From: Paracoccus methylovorus
Lineage (GTDB): Bacteria > Pseudomonadota > Alphaproteobacteria > Rhodobacterales > Rhodobacteraceae
Assembly: GCF_016919705.1 (NCBI RefSeq)
Contig: NZ_CP070368.1
Span: 248,001 to 312,000, forward strand
Direction: 5' to 3'
DNA length: 64,000 nucleotides
Under the pieces are notes generated by a model. It made no database searches, was not told the DNA's origin, and saw only the letters and a list, made by a program, of their open reading frames with translations. Positions 1 to 9,360 of this stretch are shown piece after piece; the first letter of the stretch is position 1; each line of letters begins with the position of its first letter. The position numbers and the translations under genes are program-made.

Positions 1-478
1 GGCCGCCGATCCCCGCCGCGTCGAAGCTCGCGGTGCGGATGGTGAAGACCTTGGTCGCATCCTTCGACTTCACCACCTGGATGGCGTTGCCGGCATAGAT
101 CGGGCGTTCGAACGTATCCGCGTCGACGATCGCCGACACATCCGACAGCACCATCACGTCCAGAAGCGCCGCAACCCGCGGCATGACGTTCTTGGCATCC
201 GTCGTGGCCGGCGCGGCGATGTGGCTGTAATCGCCCGCAAGGCTGACGATCAGCGCCGCCGTCGGCTCGGCCAGCCGGTGGCCGTAAAGCGGGTTTTCCG
301 CCACCAGCACGCGGGAAACGCCGGCGATCTTCGCAGCCTCCGCGGCCGCCGCCTGCGCCTGCGACCCGGCGCAGAGCACCGTCACATCGCCAAGCGCCTT
401 CAGCGCCCCGACCGCCTTGGCGGTCGCGTCGCGGTTCAGCTCGCCATTCGTGACTTCTCCAAGCAGCAGAACAGCCAT
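1..478 (-). CDS. etfA: Electron transfer flavoprotein alpha subunit (partial, N-terminal part)
   Basis: The N-terminal ~159 residues of EtfA are present; the rest lies beyond the left edge. The protein begins [20 protein letters not shown], typical for the family, and runs through the N-terminal alpha/beta domain that packs against EtfB. The ETF heterodimer carries FAD and passes electrons from acyl-CoA and other dehydrogenases to ETF-ubiquinone oxidoreductase. Its start codon overlaps the etfB stop (TGATG-type junction at 476-480), so the two subunits are translationally coupled. Identity is secure; the C-terminal FAD-binding half cannot be examined here. Confidence 0.95.
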   Translation of the reverse strand, partial: MAVLLLGEVTNGELNRDATAKAVGALKALGDVTVLCAGSQAQAAAAEAAKIAGVSRVLVAENPLYGHRLAEPTAALIVSLAGDYSHIAAPATTDAKNVMPRVAALLDVMVLSDVSAIVDADTFERPIYAGNAIQVVKSKDATKVFTIRTASFDAAGIGG

Positions 479-1236
479 CAGATCACCCCCGCTTCTTTCA
501 ACTTGCCCACCAGCTCGTCCACCGAGCCGACCTTGATGCCGGCCTTGCGCCCCTCGGGCTCGCGCACCGAGACCACCTCCAGCCGCGGCGAGACATCGAC
601 GCCGTAATCGCCGGCCGTCTTCTCATCGAGCGGCTTCTTCTTCGCCTTCATGATGTTGGGCAGGCTCGCATAGCGCGGCTCGTTCAGCCGCAGGTCGGCG
701 GTGACCACCGCCGGCAGCGCCACCTCGATGGTCTGCAACCCGCCGTCGACCTCGCGGGTGACTTTCGCCTTGCCGCCCTCGATCTCGACCTTGCTGGCGA
801 AGGTCGCCTGCGCCCAGCCCAGGATCGCCGCCAGCATCTGCCCGGTGGCGTTCATGTCGTTGTCGATCGCCTGCTTGCCGGCGATGATCAGCTCGGTGCC
901 CTCGGCCTTCGCGACCGCGGCGAGGATCTTCGCCACCGCCAAGGGCTCGATATCCTGGTGCACGTCCTCGGCGGCCACGACCAGGATCGCCCGGTCCGCG
1001 CCCATCGCAAGCGCCGTGCGCAGCGTCTCGGCCGCCTGCTTCACGCCGATCGAGACCGCGATCACCTCGGAGGCCTTGCCGGCTTCCTTCAGCCGGATCG
1101 CCTCCTCAACCGCGATCTCGTCGAACGGGTTCATCGACATCTTCACGTTCGAAAGATCGACACCGGAACCGTCCGACTTAACACGCGCCTTCACGTTGTA
1201 GTCGATTACCCGCTTCACTGGCACGAGAACCTTCAT
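478..1236 (-). CDS. etfB: Electron transfer flavoprotein beta subunit
   Basis: A 252-residue protein, the usual EtfB length. It starts [20 protein letters not shown] and contains the region around residues 95-135 (GADRAILV then [11 protein letters not shown]) that binds AMP and contacts EtfA. I chose the ATG at 1236 rather than a longer in-frame start at 1263 because a strong AGGGGAG ribosome site lies just upstream (1241-1250) and family members begin [10 protein letters not shown]. It forms the ETF electron carrier with EtfA, whose start overlaps this stop. About 120 bp separate it from the upstream adenosyltransferase gene on the same strand, so it may have its own promoter. Confidence 0.96.
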   Translation of the reverse strand: MKVLVPVKRVIDYNVKARVKSDGSGVDLSNVKMSMNPFDEIAVEEAIRLKEAGKASEVIAVSIGVKQAAETLRTALAMGADRAILVVAAEDVHQDIEPLAVAKILAAVAKAEGTELIIAGKQAIDNDMNATGQMLAAILGWAQATFASKVEIEGGKAKVTREVDGGLQTIEVALPAVVTADLRLNEPRYASLPNIMKAKKKPLDEKTAGDYGVDVSPRLEVVSVREPEGRKAGIKVGSVDELVGKLKEAGVI

Positions 1237-1357
1237 CGGCACTCTCCCCTTTGGTTGCGTCACCTATTCGGTGGGTTTGTTAGCGGGCCATTGGCAACAA
1301 TGACAGGGAAAAAACGACCGTAACGCGTCGTAACATTTGCATCCTGTCATGTTGTCG

Positions 1358-1930
1358 CTAACGGCTGGCTCCGGGCACCCACAGGATATCCTGCGTGCCA
1401 TTGTCATTGGCCACACGCCCCGCCACGAACAGCCAGTCCGAGAGGCGGTTGAGATATTTCACCGCGGCCGGATTGGCGCTCTCGGCAGCCGCAAGCGCCA
1501 CGGCGGCGCGCTCTGCCCGCCGCGCGACGGTGCGCGACAGGTGCAGATGCGCCGACAGCGCGCTGCCGCCGGGCAGGATGAAGCTGCGCAGCGGCGCGAT
1601 ATGCGCATTCATTTCGTCGATCTCGGTTTCCAGCCGCTCGACCTGGGCGTCGATGATGCGCAGCACCGGATAGGGGGCCTCGGCGTCCTCTTCCATGCGC
1701 GGACGCGAAAGGTCGGCGCCAAGATCGAAAAGGTCGTTCTGGATCACCGCGATACGCTGGGCGAGGGTATCGGTCGCATGCAGCCGTGCCAGCCCGAGCG
1801 TCGCGTTGAGTTCGTCCACCGTGCCGTAAGCCTCGACCCGCAGGGAATGCTTGGGCACGCGCTCGCCATTCGACAGCGCGGTTTCGCCCTTGTCGCCGGT
1901 GCGGGTATAGATCTTGTTCAGGACGACCAT
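1358..1930 (-). CDS. PduO-type ATP:cob(I)alamin adenosyltransferase
   Basis: A 190-residue protein opening with the PduO-family ATP-binding loop, TRTGDKGETAL, at about residues 9-19, followed by the characteristic AYGTVDELNATLGLAR helix and a C-terminal RLSDWLFVAGR segment. It transfers the adenosyl group of ATP to cob(I)alamin to make coenzyme B12, mainly for salvage and assembly. It overlaps the stop of the upstream HIG1-like gene by one base and is probably co-transcribed with the SDR gene. A non-homologous CobO-type enzyme for the same step is encoded at 20529-21140, so the genome has two adenosyltransferase types. Confidence 0.93.
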   Translation of the reverse strand: MVVLNKIYTRTGDKGETALSNGERVPKHSLRVEAYGTVDELNATLGLARLHATDTLAQRIAVIQNDLFDLGADLSRPRMEEDAEAPYPVLRIIDAQVERLETEIDEMNAHIAPLRSFILPGGSALSAHLHLSRTVARRAERAAVALAAAESANPAAVKYLNRLSDWLFVAGRVANDNGTQDILWVPGASR

Positions 1931-2130
1931 CAGCTGCTCCTTACCCAGAGATAAAGCAGGAAGACCGCGATGGCGATCGCCTGCGCGATGATGCGCCAGC
2001 GCATCATGCGATTGCCATGCTTGCGGTTGAATTCGCCACCCTTGGCGAAACCGCCGATGCCGGTGGCCAGGATCACCACGACGGCAAGGCAGCAGATCGC
2101 AAGCAGGATGAACAGCGGTTTGTCGTGCAT
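1930..2130 (-). CDS. Small HIG1-type twin-transmembrane protein
   Basis: A 66-residue protein with two hydrophobic helices (about residues 5-27 and 47-63) joined by a basic loop, GGEFNRKHGNRMMRWR. The loop and the following RWRIIAQ fit the HIG1 family RxRxxxQ signature, although the first Q/I position of the canonical motif is Asn here. Family members in mitochondria (Rcf1/HIGD) associate with cytochrome oxidase; bacterial function is inferred only. The start is supported by an AGGA site just upstream. It sits between an SDR gene (22-nt gap) and the adenosyltransferase gene (1-nt overlap). Confidence 0.85.
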   Translation of the reverse strand: MHDKPLFILLAICCLAVVVILATGIGGFAKGGEFNRKHGNRMMRWRIIAQAIAIAVFLLYLWVRSS

Positions 2131-2152
2131 GGGGGATCCTTTCGGCGGAATC

Positions 2153-2971
2153 CTAGCTGCGGCGTGCGAACCAGTCCAGAGCGCGGGTGGAAAGAAGCCG
2201 CCGGCCGATGCCTGAAACATGGGTCGGCGTGGTGACGTAATAGCGCGGGCGCGGGTTCGGGCTTTCCAGTGCCAGCGCGATCTTTGCGCTGACGGCAGCG
2301 GGCGGCAGTTCGAAACGGTCCTTTTTCGCCGCCGGCTCGTAGAGGCGTTTCAGCAATGTGCGGCGGTATTGCTCGGCGCGGGGGCTGGATTTCCAGTCGA
2401 TCCAGCGTTCGAAATGCGGGATCGAGTTCAGCCGGATCCTTGTGCCGATGGGGCCGGGCTCGATCAGGATGAATTTCACCTCCGTATCGGCCATTTCGAC
2501 GCGCAGCACGTCGGTCAGCCCCTCCAGCGCGAATTTCGTCGCCACATAAGCGCCGCGCCAGGGGATGCCGACCAGCCCAAGGACCGAGCTGATGTTGACC
2601 ACCCGCCCGCCGTGATCGCGGAAATGCGGGATCAACCGGCGGGTCAGGTCGTGGGTGCCAAAGACATTCGCCTCGAAGATCGAGCGCAGCGCACCGCGCG
2701 GCAGGTCCTCGGTCGCGCCGGGGATGGCGAAGGCGGCGTTGTTCACCAGCGCGTCGACAGGTCCCAGCGCCATTGCGGCTTGCGCGCAGCGGGCGACGCT
2801 GTCCTCGCAGCCAAGCTCCAGTGGCAGGGCGTCGAAGCCTTCGGCGCGGCGGGCCTCCAGATCCTCGGGCTTGCGGCAGGTGGCGATGACGCGCCAGCCA
2901 CGGCCCTGCATGTGCCGTGCCGCATCCAATCCGATGCCGGAAGAGCAGCCGGTGATCAGAACGGTCTTCAT
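2153..2971 (-). CDS. Short-chain dehydrogenase/reductase (SDR)
   Basis: A 272-residue classical SDR. The NAD(P)-binding TGCSSGIG motif is at residues 7-14, the NNAA structural motif near 88-91, the catalytic Ser in NISS near residue 135, and the YVATK catalytic Tyr/Lys pair near 150. The substrate cannot be inferred; the longer C-terminal part ([15 protein letters not shown] onward) resembles SDRs acting on large hydrophobic substrates. The start at 2971 is preceded by GGAGGC. It is the first gene of a minus-strand run continuing to the HIG1-like and adenosyltransferase genes, and is divergent from parC with about 100 bp between. Confidence 0.93.
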   Translation of the reverse strand: MKTVLITGCSSGIGLDAARHMQGRGWRVIATCRKPEDLEARRAEGFDALPLELGCEDSVARCAQAAMALGPVDALVNNAAFAIPGATEDLPRGALRSIFEANVFGTHDLTRRLIPHFRDHGGRVVNISSVLGLVGIPWRGAYVATKFALEGLTDVLRVEMADTEVKFILIEPGPIGTRIRLNSIPHFERWIDWKSSPRAEQYRRTLLKRLYEPAAKKDRFELPPAAVSAKIALALESPNPRPRYYVTTPTHVSGIGRRLLSTRALDWFARRS

Positions 2972-3073
2972 GCGCGCCTCCTTAGCCCCGGCGTTCTGCG
3001 CCAAGGCCGTGCCTTTCGCAAGCTGCGCATTTCCGGCTGGACCGAAGGCGCGGCCGGGCCTATGCAATCGGCC

Positions 3074-5317
3074 ATGTCCGACGATACGAACAGCACCGAT
3101 CCGACCCAGCCTGATCCCAAGCAGGATCAGACCATATCCGAACCGCTGTCGCGCGCCATCGGCGAGCGGTATCTGACCTATGCGCTGAGCACCATCATGA
3201 ACCGGGCGCTGCCGGATGCGCGCGACGGGCTGAAGCCGGTGCATCGCCGCATCCTTTTCGCCATGCGCGAGTTGCGGCTGAACCCGACAGGAGCCTTTCG
3301 CAAATCGGCCAAGATCGCCGGCGACGTGATGGGCAACTATCACCCGCACGGCGACGCGGCGATTTACGACTCGATGGCGCGGCTCGCCCAGCCCTTCGTC
3401 ATGCGCTATCCGCTGGTGGACGGGCAGGGCAACTTTGGCAATATCGACGGCGACAACCCCGCCGCCAGCCGCTATACCGAGGCCCGCCTGACCGCCGCCG
3501 CTGAGGCGCTGATGGAGGGGCTGAACGAGGATTCGGTCGATTTCCGCCCCAACTACGACGGCACTCTGGAAGAGCCGGTGGTGTTGCCCGCCGCCTTTCC
3601 GAACCTGCTGTGCAACGGTGCCAGCGGCATCGCGGTCGGCATGGCGACCAACGTGCCGCCGCATAACCTGCACGAGGTGATCGACGCCTGCCTGCATCTG
3701 ATCAAGGCGCCCGATGCCCGCGACGACACGCTGATCTCGATCATGCCCGGTCCGGACTTTCCAACTGGCGGGGTGCTGGTCGAATCGCGCGAGACCATAA
3801 CCGAGGCCTATCGCACCGGCCGCGGCAGCCTGCGGCTGCGGGCGCGCTGGAATGTCGAGGATCTGGGCCGTGGCCAATGGCAGGTCGTTGTCACCGAGAT
3901 CCCCTATCAGGTGCAGAAATCCAAGCTGATCGAGCGGCTGGCCGAGGTCATCCAGACCAAGAAGGTGCCGATCCTGGCCGATGTGCGCGACGAATCTGCC
4001 GAAGACATCCGCATCGTGCTGGAGCCGCGCACCCGCGCCGTCGATGCCGAGCAGTTGATGGCGGCGCTGTTCCGCGTCTCGGACCTTGAGGTGCGCTTCG
4101 GGCTGAACATGAACGTGCTGATTGACGGTCGCGTGCCCAAGGTCTGTTCGCTGAAAGAGGTGCTGCGCGCGTTCCTCGACCACCGGCGCGAGGTGCTGGT
4201 GCGGCGTTCGAACCATCGGCTGGACAAGATCGCGGCGCGGCTGGAAGTGCTGGAAGGCTATATGATCGCCTTCCTGAACCTTGACCGGGTGATCGAAATC
4301 ATCCGGTATGAGGAGGACCCGAAAGCCCTGATGATGGCCGAGTTCGGCCTGTCCGACGTGCAGGTCGAGGCAATCCTGAACATGCGCCTGCGCGCGCTGC
4401 GCAAGCTTGAGGAAATCGAACTGCGCGCCGAACATGAAAGCCTGACCAAGGAACGCGAAGGTCTGGTGGCCATGCTGGCCGACGATGGTGCGCAATGGGC
4501 GAAGATTGCCGAAGAACTGCGCGAGACGCGGGCGAAATTCGGCAAATCGGCCCCGGGCGGTCAGCGCCGCACCGAGATCGGCGAGGCGGGCGAAGTGGCC
4601 GAGATCGACATGGAGGCCATGATTGAGCGCGAGCCGATCACCGTGATCCTGTCGAAAATGGGCTGGATCCGCGCGCTGAAAGGCCACCAGCCGCTGGACG
4701 GCGAGGTCAAGTTCAAGGACGGCGACGGCCCCTTCATGGCCATGCATGCCGAAACCACCGACAAACTGCTGATCTTTGCCGGCAATGGCCGCTTTTACAC
4801 TCTGCCGGCGAATAACCTGCCGGGTGGCCGCGGCATGGGCGAGCCTTTGCGGCTGATGGTGGATTTGCCGAACGATGCCGCGGTGATCGATATGTTCCCT
4901 TGGCGCGATGGCGAGCGTTATCTGGTCGCATCGAAGGCAGGGGACGGGTTCATCGTCGCGGCCGCCGATATTCTGGCGCAGACCCGCGCCGGCAAGCAGG
5001 TGTTGAACGGCGATGCCGCCTTGTGCCGCAAGGTCGTGGGGGATCACGTCGCCGTGGTCGGCCAGAACCGCAAGCTGCTGGTGTTCCCCCTGTCTGAACT
5101 GCCGGAAATGTCGCGCGGCAAAGGCGTCCGCTTGCAGAAGTACAAGGATGGCGGGCTGTCGGATGCGATCTGCATCACCTTGGCCGAAGGGTTGCGCTGG
5201 CAGGAATCCGGGGGCCGAACCCGCAGCGAACCTGACCTGACCGAATGGCTCGGCAAGCGGGCTGGCGCAGGTTACATGGCGCCGCGCGGCTTTCCGCGCG
5301 ACAACAGGTTCAACTAA
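3074..5317 (+). CDS. parC: DNA topoisomerase IV subunit A
   Basis: A 747-residue type IIA topoisomerase subunit. Features include [19 protein letters not shown] near residues 46-64 and the catalytic tyrosine Tyr134 in [10 protein letters not shown], which forms the phosphotyrosyl link to DNA. The C-terminal region (about 490 onward) holds a short beta-pinwheel domain; its modest length and the lack of a GyrA box argue for ParC rather than GyrA. ParC pairs with ParE (outside the window) to decatenate daughter chromosomes. The ATG at 3074 is preferred; another in-frame ATG lies four codons upstream at 3062. A terminator follows at 5320-5349. Confidence 0.95.
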   Translation: MSDDTNSTDPTQPDPKQDQTISEPLSRAIGERYLTYALSTIMNRALPDARDGLKPVHRRILFAMRELRLNPTGAFRKSAKIAGDVMGNYHPHGDAAIYDSMARLAQPFVMRYPLVDGQGNFGNIDGDNPAASRYTEARLTAAAEALMEGLNEDSVDFRPNYDGTLEEPVVLPAAFPNLLCNGASGIAVGMATNVPPHNLHEVIDACLHLIKAPDARDDTLISIMPGPDFPTGGVLVESRETITEAYRTGRGSLRLRARWNVEDLGRGQWQVVVTEIPYQVQKSKLIERLAEVIQTKKVPILADVRDESAEDIRIVLEPRTRAVDAEQLMAALFRVSDLEVRFGLNMNVLIDGRVPKVCSLKEVLRAFLDHRREVLVRRSNHRLDKIAARLEVLEGYMIAFLNLDRVIEIIRYEEDPKALMMAEFGLSDVQVEAILNMRLRALRKLEEIELRAEHESLTKEREGLVAMLADDGAQWAKIAEELRETRAKFGKSAPGGQRRTEIGEAGEVAEIDMEAMIEREPITVILSKMGWIRALKGHQPLDGEVKFKDGDGPFMAMHAETTDKLLIFAGNGRFYTLPANNLPGGRGMGEPLRLMVDLPNDAAVIDMFPWRDGERYLVASKAGDGFIVAAADILAQTRAGKQVLNGDAALCRKVVGDHVAVVGQNRKLLVFPLSELPEMSRGKGVRLQKYKDGGLSDAICITLAEGLRWQESGGRTRSEPDLTEWLGKRAGAGYMAPRGFPRDNRFN

Positions 5318-5319
5318 GG

Positions 5320-5349
5320 AAAGGGCGGGGCTGTCTGGTCCCGCCCTTT
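5320..5349. terminator. Bidirectional terminator hairpin between parC and a small convergent gene
   Basis: The arms AAAGGGCGGG (5320-5329) and CCCGCCCTTT (5340-5349) are perfect inverted complements with a 10-nt loop. A-rich and T-rich ends flank the stem on both strands, so it could stop transcripts from parC (plus) and from the convergent small secreted-peptide gene (minus). Confidence 0.8.
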
Positions 5350-5352
5350 ACG

Positions 5353-5511
5353 CTAGCTGTTCACGCTCGGCGCGGGGGCCGGGCTTTCGGTCGGCGTGGT
5401 CGCCGCGGTCTGGTCGCTGGATACTTTCTTGTGGCCGGGGCAATCCGCAAGCGCGGGAATTGCAGCCATCGAAAATGCCAGCGCGAGGGCGACGGTCTTG
5501 CTGATCATCAT
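5353..5511 (-). CDS. Small secreted protein of unknown function
   Basis: A 52-residue ORF with a clear Sec signal peptide (MMISKTVALALAFSMAAIPALA, predicted cleavage after ALA) and a short mature part rich in Pro, Ser and Thr containing a single Cys (DCPGHKK). An AAGGAG ribosome site at 5515-5520 suits the paired ATGs at 5511 and 5508. It is convergent with parC across a shared terminator. I do not recognise a family; the signal peptide, ribosome site and terminator together support it as a real gene. Confidence 0.65.
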   Translation of the reverse strand: MMISKTVALALAFSMAAIPALADCPGHKKVSSDQTAATTPTESPAPAPSVNS

Positions 5512-5609
5512 CGGCTCCTTCGTGCGGTTCAGGCGTGCCGGACCGGCCAAGGCGCTGGCCCGGCATGTCCCAGCGTGACACGAGGGGGCGATTCGATCAA
5601 TTCCGCCGG

Positions 5610-6194
5610 CTATTCTTCACGGACCTGTTTACGGCCTGTGATCATCGGCCCCACCAGATCCTCGCGCTTCCAGAAGCGATAGAACAGGATGATCGCGATG
5701 TGCAGCAGGACAAGGATCAGGATCAGCGTGGCGCCCATATTGTGCCAGCCCACCGCCTTGGTCCGGGTGGCGCTGCTGACGTAAGAGGCCAGCGGGCCGA
5801 CATTTATATAATCGTCGGGGTCCGAGATCAGCCCGCTTGTCACCTGCGCCGCCAGCACCGCCAGCATGGCGATGACCGACAGCGCGCCCAGCGGGTTATG
5901 GCCGGGCCAATAGCTGGGCTGGCGCAGGAACATGCCGCGCATATAGCCCGCGATGGCGCCCGGCCCGCGCAGGAAATGCGAGAACCGGGCCGGGGGGGGA
6001 CCGAAAAATCCCCAGATCAGGCGAAAGATCAGCAGGCCCGCCACGACATAGCCGCACCAGAAATGCAGCGTCATCTTGGCCGGACCGAACTTGCCCAGAC
6101 ACCATCCCGCGATCACGAAAAAGGCCAGCAGCCAGTGGAACCCGCGCAGCAGTGGGTCCCACAACCGGACCTCTCGGATGACGGGGCCTTGCAT
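5610..6194 (-). CDS. Cytochrome b561-type membrane cytochrome b
   Basis: A 194-residue protein with four predicted transmembrane helices and well-placed histidines for two b hemes: FHWLLAFF (helix 1), LHFWCGY (helix 2), WHNMGA and LHIAIILF (helices 3-4). This is the Ni/Fe-hydrogenase cytochrome b/b561 fold, which passes electrons between quinol and periplasmic c-type partners. Its start overlaps the stop of the upstream cytochrome c' gene (TGATG at 6192-6196), so the two are co-expressed and cytochrome c' is the likely partner. Electron donor and acceptor are otherwise not visible. Confidence 0.93.
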   Translation of the reverse strand: MQGPVIREVRLWDPLLRGFHWLLAFFVIAGWCLGKFGPAKMTLHFWCGYVVAGLLIFRLIWGFFGPPPARFSHFLRGPGAIAGYMRGMFLRQPSYWPGHNPLGALSVIAMLAVLAAQVTSGLISDPDDYINVGPLASYVSSATRTKAVGWHNMGATLILILVLLHIAIILFYRFWKREDLVGPMITGRKQVREE

Positions 6195-6649
6195 CAGCTC
6201 TTTTCGCGATAGTTGTCGTGACAGGCCTTGCAGGCGCCGCCCAGCTTCTGGACCACCGCGCCGACATCGCCCACGCCTCCCCTGACCGCGTCCGAAGCGC
6301 CGGTCGCCGCCTCGCCCAGATTGGCGAATTTTGCGCGAAAATCCTCGGGGTTGGCCCAGATGTCGGGTCTGGCTGCGCTGTTCTGGGCGTCGGCGGAGCT
6401 GCTGCCCTCGATGAACAGGCTGGGCAGGTCGAAATGCGTCAACGCCTCGATATTGGCTGCGGCACGGCTGGCTGCGGCTTCGTCAAAGTCCAGATCGCCC
6501 TTGGCCATGCCGGAAAGCGTGCCCATGTTGATGGCCAGCATCTGGTAAAAACCATGGCGGGCCTTGATGGCCTGTTCGACCGGATCGTTCTGGGCAAGGC
6601 TGGCAAGCGGAACCGCAGCAAGAGCGGCGGCAGTAAGTATCAGGCGCAT
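6194..6649 (-). CDS. Cytochrome c' (periplasmic, NO-binding type)
   Basis: A 151-residue precursor with a Sec signal peptide ending near residue 19 (PLASLAQ) and a C-terminal heme-binding motif CKACH (Cys140, Cys143, His144), the standard architecture of the four-helix-bundle cytochrome c'. Such proteins bind NO and are thought to protect against nitrosative stress; that role is inferred. The start at 6649 has an AGAGGAA site upstream. It forms a two-gene unit with cytochrome b561. The 367-bp upstream gap presumably holds its promoter, but I found no convincing FNR/NNR box there. Confidence 0.92.
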   Translation of the reverse strand: MRLILTAAALAAVPLASLAQNDPVEQAIKARHGFYQMLAINMGTLSGMAKGDLDFDEAAASRAAANIEALTHFDLPSLFIEGSSSADAQNSAARPDIWANPEDFRAKFANLGEAATGASDAVRGGVGDVGAVVQKLGGACKACHDNYREKS

Positions 6650-7016
6650 GTCGTCGTTCCTCTTATGTGGCGTATGGCTGCAATCGGGTTCGCGCCGGAT
6701 CAGAGTTGCACAGCCCGCCCAGCCTGCCAACGCATCGGTAATGCCATTTTCGTGAAAACCCTTGGCCTCGCGGAGCTTTTCCTGCGCCAACGCTGGCTTT
6801 TTTCCGCTGCTGGTCTGCCTGAATGGTCAATATTTGGGCAAAACCACTCTATCCTTGGTTGCGTGCACATGCGGGGCTTGCACCATGCTGCGTTGCGGCG
6901 CAGGCTGGAATGGACGGGCCGCACCGCCCGTTACCCCGCGCCGCACGGGGTTCTTCTGGCAGTAACTGCCGTCCATGCCGCGTCTCCTCCCTCCGCGCGG
7001 TATGGGCGGCGGCTTT
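6650..7016. other. 367-bp intergenic region upstream of the cytochrome c' gene
   Basis: No ORF in either strand has recognisable protein features. It should contain the promoter for the cytochrome c'/b561 pair on the minus strand and the 3' end of the leftward cob operon. An isolated TATTTGGGCAA (6831-6841) matches the core of the repeated intergenic element seen at 33781, 38603-38673 and 42686. I see no convincing terminator. Confidence 0.5.
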
Positions 7017-7325
7017 TCAGCCCGCGGGGATGCGCAGCTTCAGGCAAAAGCGCAGCCGCCCGCAAGGCCGGGCATCCGCGATCCAGCCATCGGGTGCTGC
7101 CAGATAGGCGCGGATCGTTGCCGCCACATCGGCGGCATCCTTTGCGCACAGGTCGTGGAACAGATAGGCGCCGCGTCCGGGCGCCTGCAGTGCCATCACC
7201 ACCGGTCGGGCATCGCGCGCATGCAGCGCCGCACGGCGCAAGGCAACGCCGGGACCAAGACCGCTTAGCGCGTCGGCCAGCGCATCTGCCCTGGCGCCCG
7301 GTGGCAGGGTCAGCGTGACCGGCAT
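7017..7325 (-). CDS. Small DUF1636-like protein lacking the iron-sulfur cysteines, last gene of the cob operon
   Basis: A 102-residue ORF starting inside the cobF 3' end (16-nt overlap). I do not know it as a named family, but it aligns by eye with the DUF1636 protein at 19862-20215: VTL near the N-terminus, GAR...AL, ALQAPGRGAYLF against ALSAPGRWTYVY, KDAADVAATIRAYLAAPDGWI against EDAPQILAGAAAYAGTTDGIV, and LRIPAG against ARIPPIG. The four DUF1636 cysteines are missing: no CxxC at the N-terminus, and ALHARD stands where CLSAC would be. It therefore cannot hold the same cluster. The start at 7325 has only a weak ribosome site, so translation by coupling to cobF is likely. Confidence 0.62.
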   Translation of the reverse strand: MPVTLTLPPGARADALADALSGLGPGVALRRAALHARDARPVVMALQAPGRGAYLFHDLCAKDAADVAATIRAYLAAPDGWIADARPCGRLRFCLKLRIPAG

Positions 7326-8071
7326 CGCTCGATCAGGTAGATGTCCATGATCCAGCCATGCTCGGTCCGGGCGCGGGCGCGGGTGTCAAGGATGTGTGCC
7401 GCGACCTCGGGCAGCGGCCCTTGGATCAAAAGCTGGTTCGGCATGCCCAGGAAAGCCCCCCACCAGATATGCAATCCCTTAGGATCGAGGTGCTGGAATG
7501 AGCATTCCCCGTCCAGCATCACCACCAGCCGGTCCAAGTTCCCATTCACCATCTCGGGCCAGCCATGGTCGCGGATCTGGCGGCCGGTGGTGATCTGCAC
7601 CGAGGCGCCCACTGCATTCAGCGGTATGGCATGGGCGGCGCACAGCGCCTGTATCGCGGTGATGCCGGGGATGACGCGCAGGCGCAGCGGCAGGCGGCGC
7701 GCCACCCGTTCCGCGATGCGCAGCGTGCTGTCGTAAAGCGAGGGATCGCCCCAGACCAGCAGTGCCGGCCGAAGGGCGCCATGGTCGCGGATCACCTGTT
7801 CCCATCGGGTGGCGATGGCGTCGTGCCACGCCTCGACCCCCTGCCTGTAACCGTCTCTGACGTCGCGCAGGGGCATGTCGAACAGGGCCAACGGCGGAGG
7901 GCTGGTCAGCACCTGCTGGCAAAGCGCGCGTCGGAGATCGGCCAGATCGGCCTTGTCGTCGCCCTTTGCGGGTATCAGGATCAGGTCGGCATCCGCCATG
8001 GCGGCGATACCTTCGCGCGTCAGGTGGCCGGGACTGCCTGTGCCGATGCCGATCAGCGCAAGCTCGATCAT
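7310..8071 (-). CDS. cobF: Precorrin-6A synthase (deacetylating)
   Basis: A 253-residue SAM-dependent methyltransferase of the tetrapyrrole family. It starts [18 protein letters not shown] with the glycine-rich GIGTGSPGH loop and has the CobF-specific VWGDPSLYDST segment near the middle. CobF methylates C1 of precorrin-5 with loss of the C20 unit as acetate, a step unique to the aerobic B12 route. The start overlaps the end of cobB by 4 nt, and its 3' end overlaps the DUF1636-like gene. Confidence 0.93.
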   Translation of the reverse strand: MIELALIGIGTGSPGHLTREGIAAMADADLILIPAKGDDKADLADLRRALCQQVLTSPPPLALFDMPLRDVRDGYRQGVEAWHDAIATRWEQVIRDHGALRPALLVWGDPSLYDSTLRIAERVARRLPLRLRVIPGITAIQALCAAHAIPLNAVGASVQITTGRQIRDHGWPEMVNGNLDRLVVMLDGECSFQHLDPKGLHIWWGAFLGMPNQLLIQGPLPEVAAHILDTRARARTEHGWIMDIYLIERCRSR

Positions 8072-9360
8072 GGCGCTTCTCCGATCAGATGGAAGAAGGT
8101 GCCGGTGGCATGGCCGCGGCGCGAGCCGGTCTCGGGGACCGTATCGCCATTCGCATCGGTGACTTGGGCCAGCGGCGCGTCGGGCTGGGCAAGAATCGTG
8201 GCATAGTGGAACTCGTGTCCCGCAAGTGCGCGCTGGTAAAGCCCGGCCAAAGGCGCGGCGCGGCGATAGCCAAGGTGCATCCGACACTTTTCATAGCTGG
8301 TCTCCAGCCCCAGCAGCCCGGCCATGCGATGCCGTGTGCCGTCCGCATCGATCAAGCCCGCCCCCATGGCCATATAGCCGCCGCATTCGCCATGCACTGG
8401 GCGGGTTTCGGCAAAGCGGCGCAGCCCGTCGCGGAACTGTGCGGCCTGTGCCAATTGGCCCGCGTGAAGTTCGGGATAGCCACCCGGCAGCCAGCAGACC
8501 CCGGCACTTTCGTCGGGTGCCTGATCCGCCAGCGGGGAAAAGGGCAGGATGGTCGCCCCCGCCGCGCGCCATCCGGCAACCAGATGCGGATAGACAAAGG
8601 AAAATGCGTCGTCCTGCGCCAGCGCGATGCGTTCGGCAGGCGGCGGCAGTTGGCTGAAAGGCTGTGTCGCGATGCCGCCCGAGGCTGCGGCGATGATGGC
8701 GTCAAGGTCCAGATGTTGCGCCGCCGCCTTGCCCGCCGCAAGCAGCAAGGCATCCAGCGCCGCGTGTTCCTGCGCCTGCACAAGGCCCAGATGCCGCTCG
8801 GGCAGCTCTATCCCGGCGGCGCGCGGCAGGACACCCAGCACCGGGATGGCCAGCGCGTCCAGCGCGTGCCGCATCAACGCCTCGTGCCGGGGCGAGGCAA
8901 CGCGGTTCAGCACCACGCCCGCCAAACGCACATCGCGGCGCATCTCGCGAAATCCCAGCGCGATGGCGCCGGCCGATTGCGCCTGCCCCTTGCAATCCAT
9001 GACCAGCACCACCGGCCAGCCGGTCAGCGCCGCGACGTCGGCGCTGGCGCCGTTGCCGCAGCCGCCCGCGCGGGCCACGCCGTCGAACAGCCCCATCGAA
9101 CCCTCGGCCAACGCGATATCCGCGCCCGTGGCCGCGCCAATCAGATGCGCGATCTGCGCCCGGCCCATGGCCCAACTGTCCAGATTAAAGGATTCGCGTC
9201 CAGCCGCCGCGCGGTGAAAGGCCGGGTCGATATAGTCAGGCCCGCTTTTGAAAGGCTGCACGACCAGCCCCCGGGCGCGCAACGCCGCGATCAGCCCCAG
9301 TGTGACCGTCGTCTTGCCCGACCCCGAGGCCGGCGCGCTGATGACCAGACCGCGCGTCAT
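8068..9360 (-). CDS. cobB: Hydrogenobyrinic acid a,c-diamide synthase
   Basis: A 430-residue ATP-dependent amidase. The N-terminal P-loop ([13 protein letters not shown], residues 8-20) belongs to the BioD-like domain, and the C-terminal class I glutamine amidotransferase domain carries its nucleophile in [10 protein letters not shown]. It amidates the a and c side chains of hydrogenobyrinic acid before cobalt insertion by CobNST. The start overlaps the end of cobM by 4 nt and its stop overlaps the cobF start by 4 nt, as expected in a tightly packed operon. Confidence 0.95.
   Translation of the reverse strand: MTRGLVISAPASGSGKTTVTLGLIAALRARGLVVQPFKSGPDYIDPAFHRAAAGRESFNLDSWAMGRAQIAHLIGAATGADIALAEGSMGLFDGVARAGGCGNGASADVAALTGWPVVLVMDCKGQAQSAGAIALGFREMRRDVRLAGVVLNRVASPRHEALMRHALDALAIPVLGVLPRAAGIELPERHLGLVQAQEHAALDALLLAAGKAAAQHLDLDAIIAAASGGIATQPFSQLPPPAERIALAQDDAFSFVYPHLVAGWRAAGATILPFSPLADQAPDESAGVCWLPGGYPELHAGQLAQAAQFRDGLRRFAETRPVHGECGGYMAMGAGLIDADGTRHRMAGLLGLETSYEKCRMHLGYRRAAPLAGLYQRALAGHEFHYATILAQPDAPLAQVTDANGDTVPETGSRRGHATGTFFHLIGEAP

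Noticed and set aside
2219..3073. Long plus-strand ORF continuous with parC upstream of its start
   Set aside because: It is the open antisense frame of the SDR gene; ParC family members begin near 3074 and the SDR motifs on the minus strand are clear.
2972..5047. Large minus-strand open frame across parC
   Set aside because: High-GC shadow frame; ParC signatures including Tyr134 are on the plus strand and the SDR start at 2971 has a ribosome site.
6650..6900. FNR/NNR box upstream of cytochrome c'
   Set aside because: GGTCAATATTTGGGCAAAAC has no second matching half-site; spacing and symmetry fail.
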